Origin: Spinacia oleracea
Lineage: Eukaryota; Streptophyta; Magnoliopsida; Caryophyllales; Amaranthaceae
NCBI RefSeq assembly: GCF_020520425.1
Contig: NC_079487.1
Location: 110,332,141-110,396,140, forward strand
Direction: 5' to 3'
Length of the DNA: 64,000 bases
Under the pieces are notes generated by a model, which made no database searches, was not told the origin of the DNA, and worked only from the letters and a program-made list of their open reading frames with translations. The translations under genes and the position numbers were made by a program. Of the stretch, positions 24,563-36,819 are shown in pieces (the stretch's first letter is position 1; the number at the start of each line of letters is the position of its first letter).

Positions 24563-27500
24563 TCACGTGTGGGTAGAGATGATACTAGTGTAAAGGAACT
24601 CATTCCATGTATCAGGAAGACCAGGTAAACACCAATGTATGCAATCAGCAAAATTATCAGGGTCTGCTTGTTGTTCTGCTGTTAACAGTTTCCCCTGCCT
24701 AATTGTGTGCACTGATGTGTGGGCTTCTTTCCGGTACTCCGACAACGACGTTATGTTTAGGAAGCTCACCGGCACCACCTTCATCGACTGTGTTACGTTG
24801 TGTGCGATGGTGAACAGCCGCCTGTCCGTGCCTACGTTCAATGGCATTGATGTGTTCAATATTGGCTTCGTCTCTAAGGCACATTTTATACCATCTGGAT
24901 TTTCCCAATCCAAACTCCTACATGAAAATAATCGGTTCCATAAATAGAAGTTTAGTACACTAAAGTTTGCCAAAAGGGACTAATAGGCTCATTTGGACAT
25001 AAAAAAAATACGGATTAACACGGGCCAGTTCGATTGATATTATTTTTTATGTTCTGTTTTTCATAAAACTAAAAACCAAAATATGAAAAACCAAAAGGCA
25101 TTTTCTATGATTGGTTCGATAAGTAATAACAATAAAGGTCACCAAATGGACTAATAGGCTCATTCGGACAAAAAAAAGGGGGACTAATAAGAGCCCATTC
25201 GATGTTGTTTTTTATTTTTCATAAAACTAAATACCAAAATATGAAACCAAAAAAAAATGTTAAGCCCAACTGTAACCAGGTTAAGTTGTTCATTTAAGCA
25301 CATATATTAGCTTGTATATAAACACATATTTTGACATAAACATACTCAAGGAAACTTATTTCCTAACATTGTATCAAAGCTCACAAATTAAAAACCCTAA
25401 AAAGCTTGTTCATTTAAGCCCATATATTAATTAGCTTGTTGTCAGTTTTCAAAATCAATATTTTTTATTTTGTTCACATTTTTTAATTGTTAAAATCAAC
25501 GTGATTACTATAGGTACGAATGTAAGACTATCTTTTAATTCATGATTCAATTTAAATCATATGACATTCGAAACCAAAAAATGAAAAATGACAGTGATGT
25601 GGATTGTGGAACCAACCCTAAGTTAATTAGAAGAGACAGAAATAATTACGGAGTATATTTACTTGATATGAAGAGGAGACATGCTCATAAAGAAGACGGT
25701 GGTACGATTAGGATCAATGTTGTTATCAACCCACTTAGACCATGTCTTCAACACCCTACCATACGCTGCCGGCCTCTCTACCTCCTCGTACTCCGTGTCC
25801 CCTTCATCGAACGATCCTCGCCTGCTCGAATCAGACACCCAAACAACAATCAGTCATTCAATGCTAATTAATCAATTTAACCATAACATGCATTTAGTCC
25901 ATTTGATTAACAAGTACAATTAACTTACAAAACTTTCATATTGAAGGTGTTCATCCACCAAATGTAGGTGTTAAAAATGAGGTAATCTGCATCCTTCCAA
26001 TTAACACCATGCTTTTCTATTGATTCAGGCATTATTATCCTGTCTAATATGCTATGCATCTTTGGATCATCCGAATTTGACTCTACTAAAAATGGTGCCC
26101 AGTAGAATTCCACCGTAGCATTATAGTCCTGCAAACACCCAATAACAAAACTTTACTCCCAAACTTTTGTCCAAATAATCAAATATGATTTGAGTTCAAA
26201 TAACATGAACTTAAAAATGATTTAGATTCAAACTAACGTCAACCGTCACGAGATGTGATTTACTTATAATTCAAGCGAAGTTGTTATGCACTATTTCTAT
26301 CATATGATAAAATTGCATGCCATATGGTCCCACAAAATTGCACTTTTTTTTCTACAAAGTGGGTGACCAAATTCTTACAAAATTTATAAAAATGGAATTG
26401 GTTTAGGTTTAAAAAGTAGAGTAATGTTGATTATTGATTAAGATTGGTTGGAATATAATTTTTCAAAAGTAGTTTAATTTACCATTTCTTTATATTACTT
26501 TGTTCAAAAGTTTTTCCAATTATAATCCTTGGACCCCTAATTTTATTACGTAGCATCATTACACTAAACAAGGAAATTCCCCACTTATCATATTAATCAA
26601 AGTTACAACTCATAGAAACCAAGTAACAAGAATTTGTTTTTTGTTACATGTTGGATCATACAATAATAGCCAACCAACCATAAATCCATAATAACCAAAA
26701 AAAAAAAATTGAAACATAATTTGATTACGTGTTGACTTGTATAATATGAACAAAAAACCGAATAAACTAACCACCAATAATACATGATTATGTTTTTAGA
26801 TTATCGACTAAGTTATACTAGATAAATTTCGGACAACAGAAATAGTAAAGAGAAAGTGACACGAACCTCAATCCTGAAGATGTTAAAAGAACCAGTTTTG
26901 ACCAAGCTCTTCCTACTAGAAGGAACAGCAGATTGAACAAAACACACCATTGATTCCCATTGATTTCTGTTTAATGAGTCCCCCACAAACATCAATCTCT
27001 TCCCTCTTAGCTTTTCCAACAATAATTTTGGCTTGAATCTTTCAAAATCAACCGACACAAATAAGAAATAAAAAAGTAGATTAATTAAAGATCATAAAAT
27101 TAACAAAAATACCAAAAATTTTAATCGTGGAATTAATTCTTACTTAGGCAAATTGCAATCGTTAGGTTGCCATCTCCAATTCTGGTAAGTTGAATCTTTC
27201 CTGCCATTTCTGATGCAAGTAACTTGTTCAGTGAGAAATTCGCATTCATCTTCCTTGTATAACGGGTGTGTAACATTATCAAAAACCCATTTTCCTGTAA
27301 AAAGATCACATTCTTTTGGGGGAAATTCAATCTCTTCGTCATCTTCATCATCTTCTTCTTCAAAAACTAAACTTTTTCTCTTTCCTTCCCCAGTTTCTTG
27401 CTCTGCTCTTACCGTGTCGGTTGAAACCTCTTCTGTTTTCCCCTCAATTTTAGCTGGGTTTTCTTCAATTTCAGCTGGGTTTTCCTCAATTCGAACTGGG

Positions 27501-27709
27501 ATTTCTTCAATTAGTTTATTTTCTTGCATTTCTTGAACTTTCTGCTTAGAAAAAGGAAACTCCGCAATCGATTTCACATCCTCGTTGTACATGAAGAACC
27601 CGAACAAAAGTATCGAAAACACGACGACAAAAACAGAAAGGTTGCTGTTCTTCTTCTGCTTCATTGTGTTATCAGTTGATAAGAATAGAAGTGTTTCTTT
27701 TCGACGCAT
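24563..27709 (-). CDS. ESK1: ESKIMO1/TBL29-like xylan O-acetyltransferase
   Basis: A Golgi type II membrane protein of the TRICHOME BIREFRINGENCE-LIKE family. The Arabidopsis member ESK1/TBL29 acetylates xylan backbone residues, and its loss gives collapsed xylem and freezing tolerance. Exons are 27144-27709, 26867-27038, 25929-26128, 25663-25821 and 24563-24917, joining to 483 residues. The order is a cytosolic stub, a TM anchor at ~24-41 ([19 protein letters not shown]), the family word [12 protein letters not shown], a stem with tandem Glu/Pro-rich [20 protein letters not shown] repeats, the TBL domain ([13 protein letters not shown]), GDS at 208-210 ([14 protein letters not shown]), and the DxxH at 457-460 ([20 protein letters not shown]). 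I chose the Met at 27709 because the remembered ESK1 start has a similar ~15-residue leader before MKQ; the internal Met16 at 27664 is the alternative. The wording matches ESK1 more than other TBLs. Confidence 0.93.
24970..25260. repeat. Degenerate direct duplication in ESK1 intron 4
   Basis: A block with GGGACTAATAGGCTCATTTGG, CATAAAACTAAAAACCAAA and ATATGAAAAACCAAAA is repeated about 160-190 bases further on in altered form (GACTAATAGGCTCATTCGG, then CATAAAACTAAATACCAAA). This is a local tandem duplication with no coding content. Confidence 0.55.
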
Positions 27710-30700
27710 TAGATTGGAAGCTGAAGAAATGGTAGGTGTGAAAAGACAGAGGAAAACAGAGGAAATATAAAGAAACAGGGGAAAAACAGAGCATTATTTA
27801 TTTTTATTTTTATGAAGATTTTGTTGCTAAAAAATTAGTTTTAAGGGGTTGTTTGGTGAGAAGGGTTAATCTTAAAGGAACCAACTATTGGGAGAGTTGT
27901 CTTTCTCAAGTGGGTTATGCTTATTTCTACTCCATTTGCTTAACTACTTTGCAGTAGCTCTCAAACAATCACACAAAACAAAAATGAAAAATTTTAAAAA
28001 ACAGGGGAATTGTGTTTGTTTGAAGGTTGTTCTTCTTCTTTGATGGGATTCTAATAATGTTGTCATTTTCTAGGAAATTCTTTTCACCAAATTTAGAGAA
28101 TTAAATAATTTTTGGTTTGTAAAAAGGAACAAAAAAATAGTTATTTTTATTTTATACTTTTTGAGATCTTGGTTGCAAGATTATGGAGGTGGATGAGAGT
28201 GGAGAGTAAAGATTGTGGGCCTTAAGAAATTAGTAGCCTAGCTTGGTATGACAATGTAAACCTAGATCAAGATTGTGGGCCTTCATTTGTTGTTTTTGTT
28301 TTTCTTGTATGGCACTATGGCCTTTTTGTTTTAAAAATAACGGAAATAATAATAGTAATAGGGGGATCATTTAATTTAATTCAAGGAAAAAGAAAATTGC
28401 ATAAATTATACGGAGTACAATCATTTTTTATGTGATAAATGTACATAAAACAATAAACATTCTCACATTAGATGTGAGCAGTGAGCCACCAAGTTGGTAC
28501 TTGTGGTTTGATTTGAATTTTACTAATGTTATGTTATGTTGGACTTGTCTATTGTTATTTATATTTTTGACAAAAATAAGTTAATCTTAACAAGAGCGAG
28601 TCATTCTCAATAAAAACAAGTTGAAGATAAAATATTCTAAAAGGTTTCTATCTTTCTCATTATCTCGGTTACTAATAATGTATTCTTATCTCATAAAATT
28701 TTCAATGAGAAACAAAAATTGAAAATATTTAATAGATTTTCATGTGTAATGCAAAGCTAAAGGCATTAGTGCATTACTATTTACTAATGAGTATTAATGG
28801 AACCTCAATTGAGGTTAAAAAAACATTCACATCAATTGTTTTCTTTACTAGCTAGTAAATGTCTATTTTATTTTCAAGACTCATATATTTCCATAGTGAA
28901 ATTCTTAAAATGACACTTCTCATTTATTAGGAATTCTTAAAATAACACTTCTCATTTACTGTTAGAGGACACATTTTTTTTTTCAAAAAGAATTACATTC
29001 CTTTTTCAAAATTGTTTTTTTATTTAATGAGTAATAGTTATCAAAAGGTCATCCGACGGGGATACTAATATTTAATTTTTCTCTCATTTTGAATCCTTAT
29101 TTGAGCTCAAGTTGGTTTGAACTAATAATTTTTACCATGAAAAACTTTGAATTAATAGTTTTATGTAGCTAATCTTAAGCTAGAGACATAATGATATAGG
29201 AGTATTTAACTTAGCTTACGTGATACTACTTAAACCAATTAAATAAGTTCTTTTTTTAAAAAAATTAGTAATTAAAAAAGTTCAATTCAGTAAAATTAGT
29301 GGAATGCCAAATATTATGTTTCGATGTATTCATACTTGTATAGTTGTATATTGACATAACACCATCTAAAACAAAAACAAGAAAGGTAGGAATAATCATA
29401 CAACTTTGGATACTTGTAAATGTGTTCCATCACTATGCTTAAGATGCACTCGTAAACAAGTAGCAACTAACACCCTTTTTAGTAAAAAGCCTAATTACTA
29501 ATTAAGTGCTAGTTAAGGCATCACTAGTCAAGGCATTTGAACTTTGAAGTTTTAAGAAATGATTAGGTTGAGGAACTAATTATACTTGATTAGGCAAACT
29601 TAAGTATAATAATGAGAAGCTTTCTGTTAGAGAAAAGTGGAAACTAAGGAAAACCCCACACTTATTTTGAGCTATACGTATACACCAACAAATGTCATCT
29701 TCTTGTACTTCAACCGTTTGCCTACTTTTATGTCTATTCCCTTGGTATTTTAGGATATAAATATTAATCCAGATCCTAGCTACCAGACTTTGATTAATTC
29801 GGACTCGAGTCATATTAGACTTTAATTGAGAGTCGAGGCAGCTCTCATGGCAATGTTTCCCAACCTTCTTTTGGCAAAAAAAACTCTCTTACCAGCTGAT
29901 CCAAACACTTAAGCGTTGTTGTATTTAAAAAAAAAGATATGTATCGTTATCTCTTTTATTCCAAGGCAAGCAAATTATTTTACACTGAAAGGAAATCTAT
30001 GTATACTAGTAGTATGTCCAATCAATGACCATATTAGTGGTCGTTTAATAGAGGTTAGTAAAGAAATTAAGTCATTAAGCATAATTGGATTCCTAGGATA
30101 ATAAGGTTTAATGAAATTGGTTTTGATAATAGTTCATTCATAATGACATTTGAAAACACCCTCTCCATCCCCAAATAAGTATAAGTGCTATACATCTAAT
30201 ATGGGGTACATACTTACTACATAATATGGAGTAGTACGCAATATATACTCCGATTAGGTTCATCCTTTTCTTTATCTAGGTATAAGTTAAAGGCCCTTAT
30301 AATTCTTAAGCAGTTAAACTTATTCTCTCCTGAAATGGATTTAGGCTTTGCATTATAGCTCGATCTGAAATGTAGTAGTCGAAGCATATATGATTTCGAC
30401 ATCAAAAACCGAGTGCAGCAATATACTCACTAACTTTTTAATTAACTTATGCAGGCATCATTGTTGCATGTAATTAAAAGATACTCTATTACTCTATAAT
30501 AATTGCATGATAACCTTTAGCAATTTACCCAAAAAAAAAAAAAAACAATAGGATCATGGATTTAGATGATAATTTGCCACCAAATTGATCAATGGATCAT
30601 CATCTTTATAATTTCTAAAACAAACTTCTAGCTAGGCTTGCATATATAGAACAATTAATCACTCTTTTGACTTGGGAATAACATTTAAATGATGAATAAA

Positions 30701-31041
30701 ATTGATCAAAGAAGTTGATCGAGTTACAAGCCTTATGCAATCATATATGAGCAATACATAAAATGGTTAATATCTTGCAAAAAACAGCTACTAGTCGGTT
30801 ATAATACTACGTAGTACTCCGATCCGTACAAAACTCAGATTCATATCTAATATGGTACAAGTAGTACCATATAGAACCCAAAAACAACCACATTTGCCAC
30901 ATAAAACAGCAGGGTAAACAGATCTCCGACTCCTACACTACCAACAAAAGAATGAAACAACCAAATCTCCAGCCAAAAGGACCAGAAAAAAGAAACACTT
31001 GCAAATGCAGGCAGTTGGAAGAAGAACAATAGGCGGCGAAA
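27710..31041. other. Intergenic region between ESK1 and the 2OGD-like gene, unassigned
   Basis: 3.3 kb of AT-rich sequence on the 5' side of ESK1 and the 3' side of the dioxygenase-like gene. I saw no supported gene. Near 28905-28960 a short direct repeat (ATTCTTAAAATGACACTTCTC / ATTCTTAAAATAACACTTCTC, about 36 bp apart) occurs. No element with paired ends and a target duplication was found. Confidence 0.45.
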
Positions 31042-34000
31042 CTAGTGAATAACGCGGTATCTATCAAGGGGATCTTTAAAGAGCAGGCGCTCATGGTAAA
31101 CTCTCCATGCATAATCCTCAAAAGAAAACGAGTTAAATATCCTCTGATCCTCGTTATCAACGTCGTTACCATCATTGCTATTCGCATTTGGGTTGATGGT
31201 TTGATTATCCTTATCTTTTTGTTGGTTGTTGGCTTCTTTTTCACCGGTGTAATTAGGGACGAGGAGAAGGGGTGAGACAGTGCTCTCTAGAGGAAGGGTG
31301 AGCAGCATTGTCATTGATATGTTTGATTTTATATCCCCAAAAGCAGGAGCCGGTCTTCCTCTCACTTTCTTTAGCTTTCCATTGCTCCATACCTGTCCAA
31401 TTCGATCAATTTATATATATATATATCCCATCAGTTTCAAGCTAGTTGCTTCTTTAAAGTAATTAAACACACCTCACTAATAATGTGGCCAATTTGGGAT
31501 TGAATTCATGCCATTAGGTATTTGGCTAATTAATCAACTTGGGTTCCCTGCAGCCGCCTTACGTCACAATCAAAATACAAGTTCTATCACTTCTAAGAGC
31601 ATCTACAATGGTAAGCTAATTTTTAAATTAGCTTGTCATGCCACATAATATTTCAAGCTACTTATCTTTCTAGCTAGTTAGTACCCTAGTGGTTAGCTAC
31701 TAGCTTGATATTTAATGTAGTCATATTTGTCAATCAATATTTTAATTTAATATTATTTCATTGGCCAAGTTTTTTCAAGCAAATTAGCTTAAATAAGCTA
31801 ATTTGCTTGGCCAAGCTAATTTATTATTTCAACTCCAATGGTCAAGCTAGTAGTTTGGAATTTCTAAAAATTGCAAGCAAATCACTAGCTACAACCATTG
31901 GAGATGCTCTAAGGGGGTTCGATGGTAAATGATTCCTCACCCCCAAACATAAAACAGATGTTGGGGCTCCAACATATAACCTCAAAGTCATAACACCGGT
32001 TCCCTACCAGCTCCATCAAACAAGTTTGGTTAAGTGAGTCCAATGATTGAAATTAACTCCTTGAAACGGATGTAGTAACAAAAAGCCCACATGGCTAGCC
32101 ATATTTGAGGTTTTCTGAATCTATACTAGGTATACCATTAAAATGGTATACTAAGGGCAAAATAGTAACTTCGGTTGGTATATCAAGGGTTATATGGTAA
32201 GTTCATGTAATAAATTGAGTCTGGTCAACGATAAATGACATTTATCTTTGACTTGTGAGTACCAAACTATGTTGTTTGGAACCAAATAAAAATGAAACCA
32301 TGCTACCAAACTATGTTGTTTGGTATTACATGAGAAAATACAACTACTTTCCTTATACTCAACTACGTGATTGGGTACTAAATAAAAATGCAGAATATTA
32401 GTATATCATTTCAATGGTATACCCAGTATAGATTAAGACTTTCTCAGCCATATTTGCGTAATTCTGACTCCTTTACCCCTTTACTTACCACACTACATGT
32501 CATGATTTTTTTACTTTTTTTACTCTGTAACAGTAACCCACAGAGTAATTTACTAAAATGCCTTCGGGCCATAGGCCCGGCCAAACCTACGTGTCTTGAG
32601 TTTGGCTAGGTCCATTAGGCATGTTACTCATGTATTGTGCGGTGCACTTTTCAAAAGGGGACCCAAACACAACCCAGGCCTACTGTTAATGTGTCGTCTT
32701 GTGCTTGCGTGTCTAAGCCAAATTTCAAGCTTCCGGGATATATCTAAAGATCATATGCTTGATGGTCAAACCTTTGATTATTTTCATGTATGATTCATAC
32801 TCCCTCCATTATTAAATGTTAGTCTTGTTTTGACTTTTCAACTCGTTTCAACTCAATATTTGAAGTACGTATTGGAAAAAAATTCGAAAATTCTCTTCCA
32901 TTGTGAATAGTGTTAAGATTTCAAAAGGGACTAATATTTGAAAACAGATGGAGTATTATAGATACTCGATCATTCTCTTTTAGGACGTCTTTTTATGGAA
33001 TATATATGTACATCACTATTTGGGCCTCACTATTTGTGCAAAAAAATTATCAATATTGCCCAAATATATTTACCGTTATGTTAAATATAAAACCACGTTC
33101 AACATACGGACACAACACTAGTTTAAGTTAAAATATTACAACCCTTGTTTTTTCAAACAAATCCAATTCCTATTAAACTTTGTTATGTGAACGAACCATC
33201 AGAGGAGAATATAAAATTATACTCCCTCCGTTCCTAAATAAGTGTCACATTTCCTTTTTTAGCGTTCCCTTATAAGTGTCACATTTCTATTTTTGAACAT
33301 ATACTTTTCCCACTTTTCCATACACTTTTTACACTTTTCCATACACTTTTTCCACTTTTCTATAAATCATGATTACTTTTACTTACATATTCTACACTTT
33401 TCCACTTTCAATCCCCACATCCACTTTTATTTGTACTTTATTCAATTAAACAATTACTCCCTCCGTTCCAAAATGTTTGTTACGTATTCCTTTTAGGTTG
33501 TTTCAAAATGTTTGTTACATGGGGGAATCTTTCCTTTTATAAACTTATTATAATATTATTTTTTGTGCCAACTTTTAATTTTAATTGGTCCAATTTTTTC
33601 AACTCATTAAATTTCTTTACAATTTCCCAAGTATGTTAAGTTAGCAATCTTTGTGCTTTTCCATTATTGGTTCATTTTGATAAATAAAACAATCTTATTG
33701 GTTGTTGTAATTATTAGTGGATTGGGGTTTTACTTGGTTTATTTTTTTAATAAAAAACCAAAAGAATCTTTATTATACGTTAATAAACGTGCAAAAGTCC
33801 AAACGTAACAAACATTTTGGAACGGAGGGAGAATCTACTTTATCCTTTCCCCAAAAAAACCATTCTCAATCATTAACTCTTACACACTTTACAATTTTAT
33901 TAATTACCACGCCGGAACTCAAATGTGACACTTATTTAGGAACGGAGGGAGTAAGATATAGGGCAATATAAATGACAGGGAAGATATGTTCAAATTTTAT

Positions 34001-35391
34001 ATGGAGTAACCTATTGTACATGTACACCTAATACTCTGTGTATCTATGTACATTTTGTCCCATGAATGTTGAACCAGTTTTAATAAATTAAGTATATATT
34101 TAGTCTGTTTCAAAATAGTTGCATCATTTTGATTTTCATATTTGTTAACGAATAAATTAATCATTAATATTTTAATTATGTATTAGTAAAAATTATAAAA
34201 ATGGATGTATTTAAAATACACAATGAGACAAACTCGATAACTTTTTACATAATAATATGGAATATTTGTTTTTATTTGTTAGTAGAAATTATCGTCAAAG
34301 TAAAATAAGTAAATGGTGTCAAAAATAAATAGTATAACTATTTAGAAATGGACTCAATGGAGCCATGGAGGTAGCATATGACTAGAAATTAAACATCAAG
34401 CAAAGGATTTATGGTTGGATAAGGCAAAGGGGTTTTACATTAAATAATTAAATGAAATGACGTATTCAAATTCATAATTAAAATTGCCCTCAAAAAAAAA
34501 AAAAAAAAAAAACATTCATAATTAAAATTTGTTATGTACCTGAGCGATGTCTCCAAGCGTAACAAAAACTGACCCAACCTGAGGCTCCACACTTACCGAA
34601 CCTGAATCCGACACCAAATCCCACTTCATTGGCCTAATCTGGTACTGCAACCCCACCACATACGGGTACACCCTCCTTGCTGTTGCTTTATCACCGTCTG
34701 GTGATGTTACCCACATCAACGAACTTTGTTTGTTTGGCCCCACAACCCCTCCTTCTCTAAACGGGTTCTCAAACCCCACGGCGGACGCTAGCTTCTCCAC
34801 CACCTCCAAACCAAGCTTCTCTAACTCGCGAGTCAACTCTTTCAAACTCGCCAAACTCAACTCGGCTGTATTAGTTGCAGAGCACTGGCCATCCAAGCAA
34901 AACGACCCCGTTTGATGATCATCACCATCATTGTCATCGTCATCATCGTCGTCATTGTTGAACCCAAGAGGCCAGTCTGTAGGGAAAGAGCTAAGTTTTT
35001 CATCAAGTGGTAAGTCGAAGAGCGAGAGCGATTCCGACTCGGCGGACTCAGCAAGCTTAGGGGTTATAGAGTGGTGGGTGAGCTGGAAGTAACCCAGCTC
35101 GAACAAATTACTATCAACACCGGAAGAGGGAAATGACGTGGAGGAGAGAGACAGTGTAGGGAGATGTGGTGAAGACTTAGCCGGGGCGCGTGGGGAGAGA
35201 CGTGTAGGAAGAGAGAGACTGGGAGGGAGGCGGTGGAGAAGGCGAGAGAGGGTGTCAGCGGCAGCGTCTGACGTGGAGGAGGAGAGAGATGGTTGGGTTG
35301 AGGGTGTTGGTGGTGGAGCGGAAGTGGGTCCCCCGTAAAGGTGGTTGAGAAGGTGGCGTGGGTTTTGTGCTGTTGAAGAAGAGCTCGCCAT
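31042..35391 (-). CDS. 2-oxoglutarate/Fe(II) dioxygenase superfamily protein with degenerate active site
   Basis: Two exons, 34540-35391 and 31042-31392 on the minus strand, join to 400 residues. The C-terminal half follows the DOXC-class plant dioxygenase fold: GLQ at 247-249, then VFVTLGDIAQ|VWSNGKLKKV, where the family reads GD-x-x-Q-x-x-SNG-x-(Y/F)-K-S-V. The metal ligands are not there: no HxD about 15-20 residues before GLQ (the stretch is TSPDGDKATARRVYPY), and the distal His of the usual SVxHR is replaced in KVRGRP. The 2OG-binding R-x-S is N-I-S at 308-310. The N-terminus (1-90) is Ser/Pro-rich, and an Asp tract lies at 137-148. I start at the Met of MASSSSTAQ (35391); an upstream in-frame Met at 35463 would add 24 residues of non-family sequence. 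It is probably a pseudoenzyme or a non-oxygenase paralogue; substrate unknown. Confidence 0.8.
31597..31909. mobile_element. Tourist-like (PIF/Harbinger) MITE
   Basis: Ends GAGCATCTACAATGG and, in reverse, GAGCATCTCCAATGG are near-perfect inverted repeats flanked by TAA (31594-31596, 31910-31912). It is 313 bp with AGCTAATTT/AAATTAGCT palindromes inside. It lies in the intron of the dioxygenase-like gene. Confidence 0.8.
32118..32434. mobile_element. MITE with AATCTATACT ends
   Basis: The left end AATCTATACTAGGTATACCA is mirrored by the right end (AATCTATACTGGGTATACCA in reverse) over about 38 bp. Inside is a direct duplication of ACCAAACTATGTTGTTTGG. The target duplication is not obvious, so I leave the superfamily open. 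Confidence 0.7.
32800..32953. mobile_element. Short Stowaway-like MITE
   Basis: The left CTCCCTCCATTATTAAATGT and right ATTTGAAAACAGATGGAG ends are inverted, flanked by TA on both sides. It is 154 bp, in the dioxygenase-like intron. Confidence 0.7.
33222..33951. mobile_element. Stowaway-like MITE (outer copy), interrupted by a second one
   Basis: Ends CTCCCTCCGTTCCTAAATAA are perfect inverted repeats (AAGTGTCACATTT continues inward) with TA duplications at 33220-33221 and 33952-33953. Removing the inner element leaves about 355 bp. Confidence 0.85.
33457..33831. mobile_element. Stowaway-like MITE (inner copy)
   Basis: Ends CTCCCTCCGTTCCAAAATGT are inverted over more than 25 bp (TTTGTTACGT continues). 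The left flank is TA; the right flank is AA, a likely point change. Its different subterminal sequence shows that it belongs to another subfamily than the outer copy it interrupts. Confidence 0.8.
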
Positions 35392-36359
35392 TTTGATTGA
35401 CTCTTTAGGTTTGGGTGTAGAGAAAGAAGTGTTATGGTTATGGCGTCTATATTTTGGTGTCAAGTCAAAGTGGATGTTTATACTTGTAGCTATTACTTAC
35501 GTGGACTGCATTCCATAATTTTGATTGATCACATTTGTTTTTGTAAGAAAAAATAAAAATGAAAGGGACTACTCTTGTGATAATAATTTGATTATTTAAA
35601 ATATAATTACCAATGTTATTATTAACACAGACGATAAACACAAACCACGATTTATACTATACTTAATTCGTAGAAAGTTAATGTTGAATAAAGAGTTTGT
35701 TAAGTTCTACTTCGTACAAATTTAGGTTATTTTAAAAGAATGAAATTCAACCGTGCTTGTACGGAAGAACACGATCCTGATTCAAATTATTATTATTATT
35801 ATTAGAGAATTAATTAATTTAATAAGGTGTATCACAGAGTATGGTGTATTTTATGATCTACTACTTGTGATTTTACTTGTGGAGTTGTGGTTTAACATGA
35901 CAGTCAAGTAAGGGTTGTTGTTACTCGTTAAAAATTTGAAAGGAATGGTGTTTATTTGGCCTTAATTGCGTGACTTGGAAGAGAGGTTGGACAAGAAAAT
36001 ATGTATGTTAACATCAAATATGTCATACTTATCGAGTGTATTATAGGTTTTGCATATAGGATACGGAGTAGTTGTTTTTTAGTATTACACTCCAATAATC
36101 CATGTTAATTAATTTTCTTGCTTAAATATGGGTAGGTGCACATCAATGACATAAAAGCATAATTAATCTTTTAAGATAAAGGTATGAGTAGTTAAATAAT
36201 CATTCCACCCATACATGGTACATACATTCTTCACACTAGCCGATGGCTGAAGCCTGAAGGGAGTGATTAAATATAATTAAAATATTAATATACCGATATA
36301 CGTGGAGTCCAATAAAGTTTTTAGGGAAATAGCATGCAACTACTTTTAAGTTTTAACTG
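35392..36359. other. Upstream region of the dioxygenase-like gene
   Basis: AT-rich sequence, presumably the promoter side of the minus-strand gene ending at 35391. No strong TATA element or open frame can be claimed. Confidence 0.45.
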
Positions 36360-36810
36360 GGAAAATTTGCCAAATACAATCTCATAAAGTTCTCTATTTG
36401 TCAATTACAACCTTAAATTTTTATTTTTGCCAATTACAACCTTGAACTTATACATCCATTTTAAATTACAACCCGAAGTTATTTTCCGGCAAAAATCACC
36501 GAAAATGAGGTCATAATGTTATTAAAAAAAAAATTACATAATTTCTATAAAAAAATTAAATAGATAAATAATAAAAACAAAAAACATAAAATAATTGAAA
36601 AAGTATTTTTTTATATAGCTATTATGTCCTTCGTATGTTTTTTTTAATAACATTATGACATCATCTTCCGATGATTTTTGCCGGAAAATGGTTTCGGGTT
36701 GTAATTTAAAATAGATGTACAAGTTTAAGGTTGTAATTGACAAAATTAGAAATTTGAGGTTGTGATTGGCAAATAGTGAACTTTATTAGGTTGTATTTGG
36801 CAAATTTGCC
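36360..36810. mobile_element. Mutator-like MITE
   Basis: Ends GGAAAATTTGCCAAATACAA and, in reverse, GGCAAATTTGCCAAATACAA are inverted repeats continuing for roughly 150 bp with repeated (A)CAATTACAACCTT words. A perfect 9-bp duplication TTTTAACTG flanks it (36351-36359, 36811-36819). It is 451 bp and almost wholly palindromic. Confidence 0.85.
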
Positions 36811-36819
36811 TTTTAACTG

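Noticed and set aside
24639-24947. Plus-strand open frame of 102 residues
   Set aside because: Antisense shadow of the last ESK1 exon.
27213-27536. Ser-rich plus-strand frame
   Set aside because: Antisense of the Glu-rich stem region of ESK1.
33990-34060. TGTACATGTACACCTAATA words like the ends of the TGTACACC MITE
   Set aside because: Only one end is visible and no partner was found.
35138-35338. Arg/Glu/Gly-rich plus-strand frame
   Set aside because: Antisense of the Ser/Pro-rich start of the dioxygenase-like protein.
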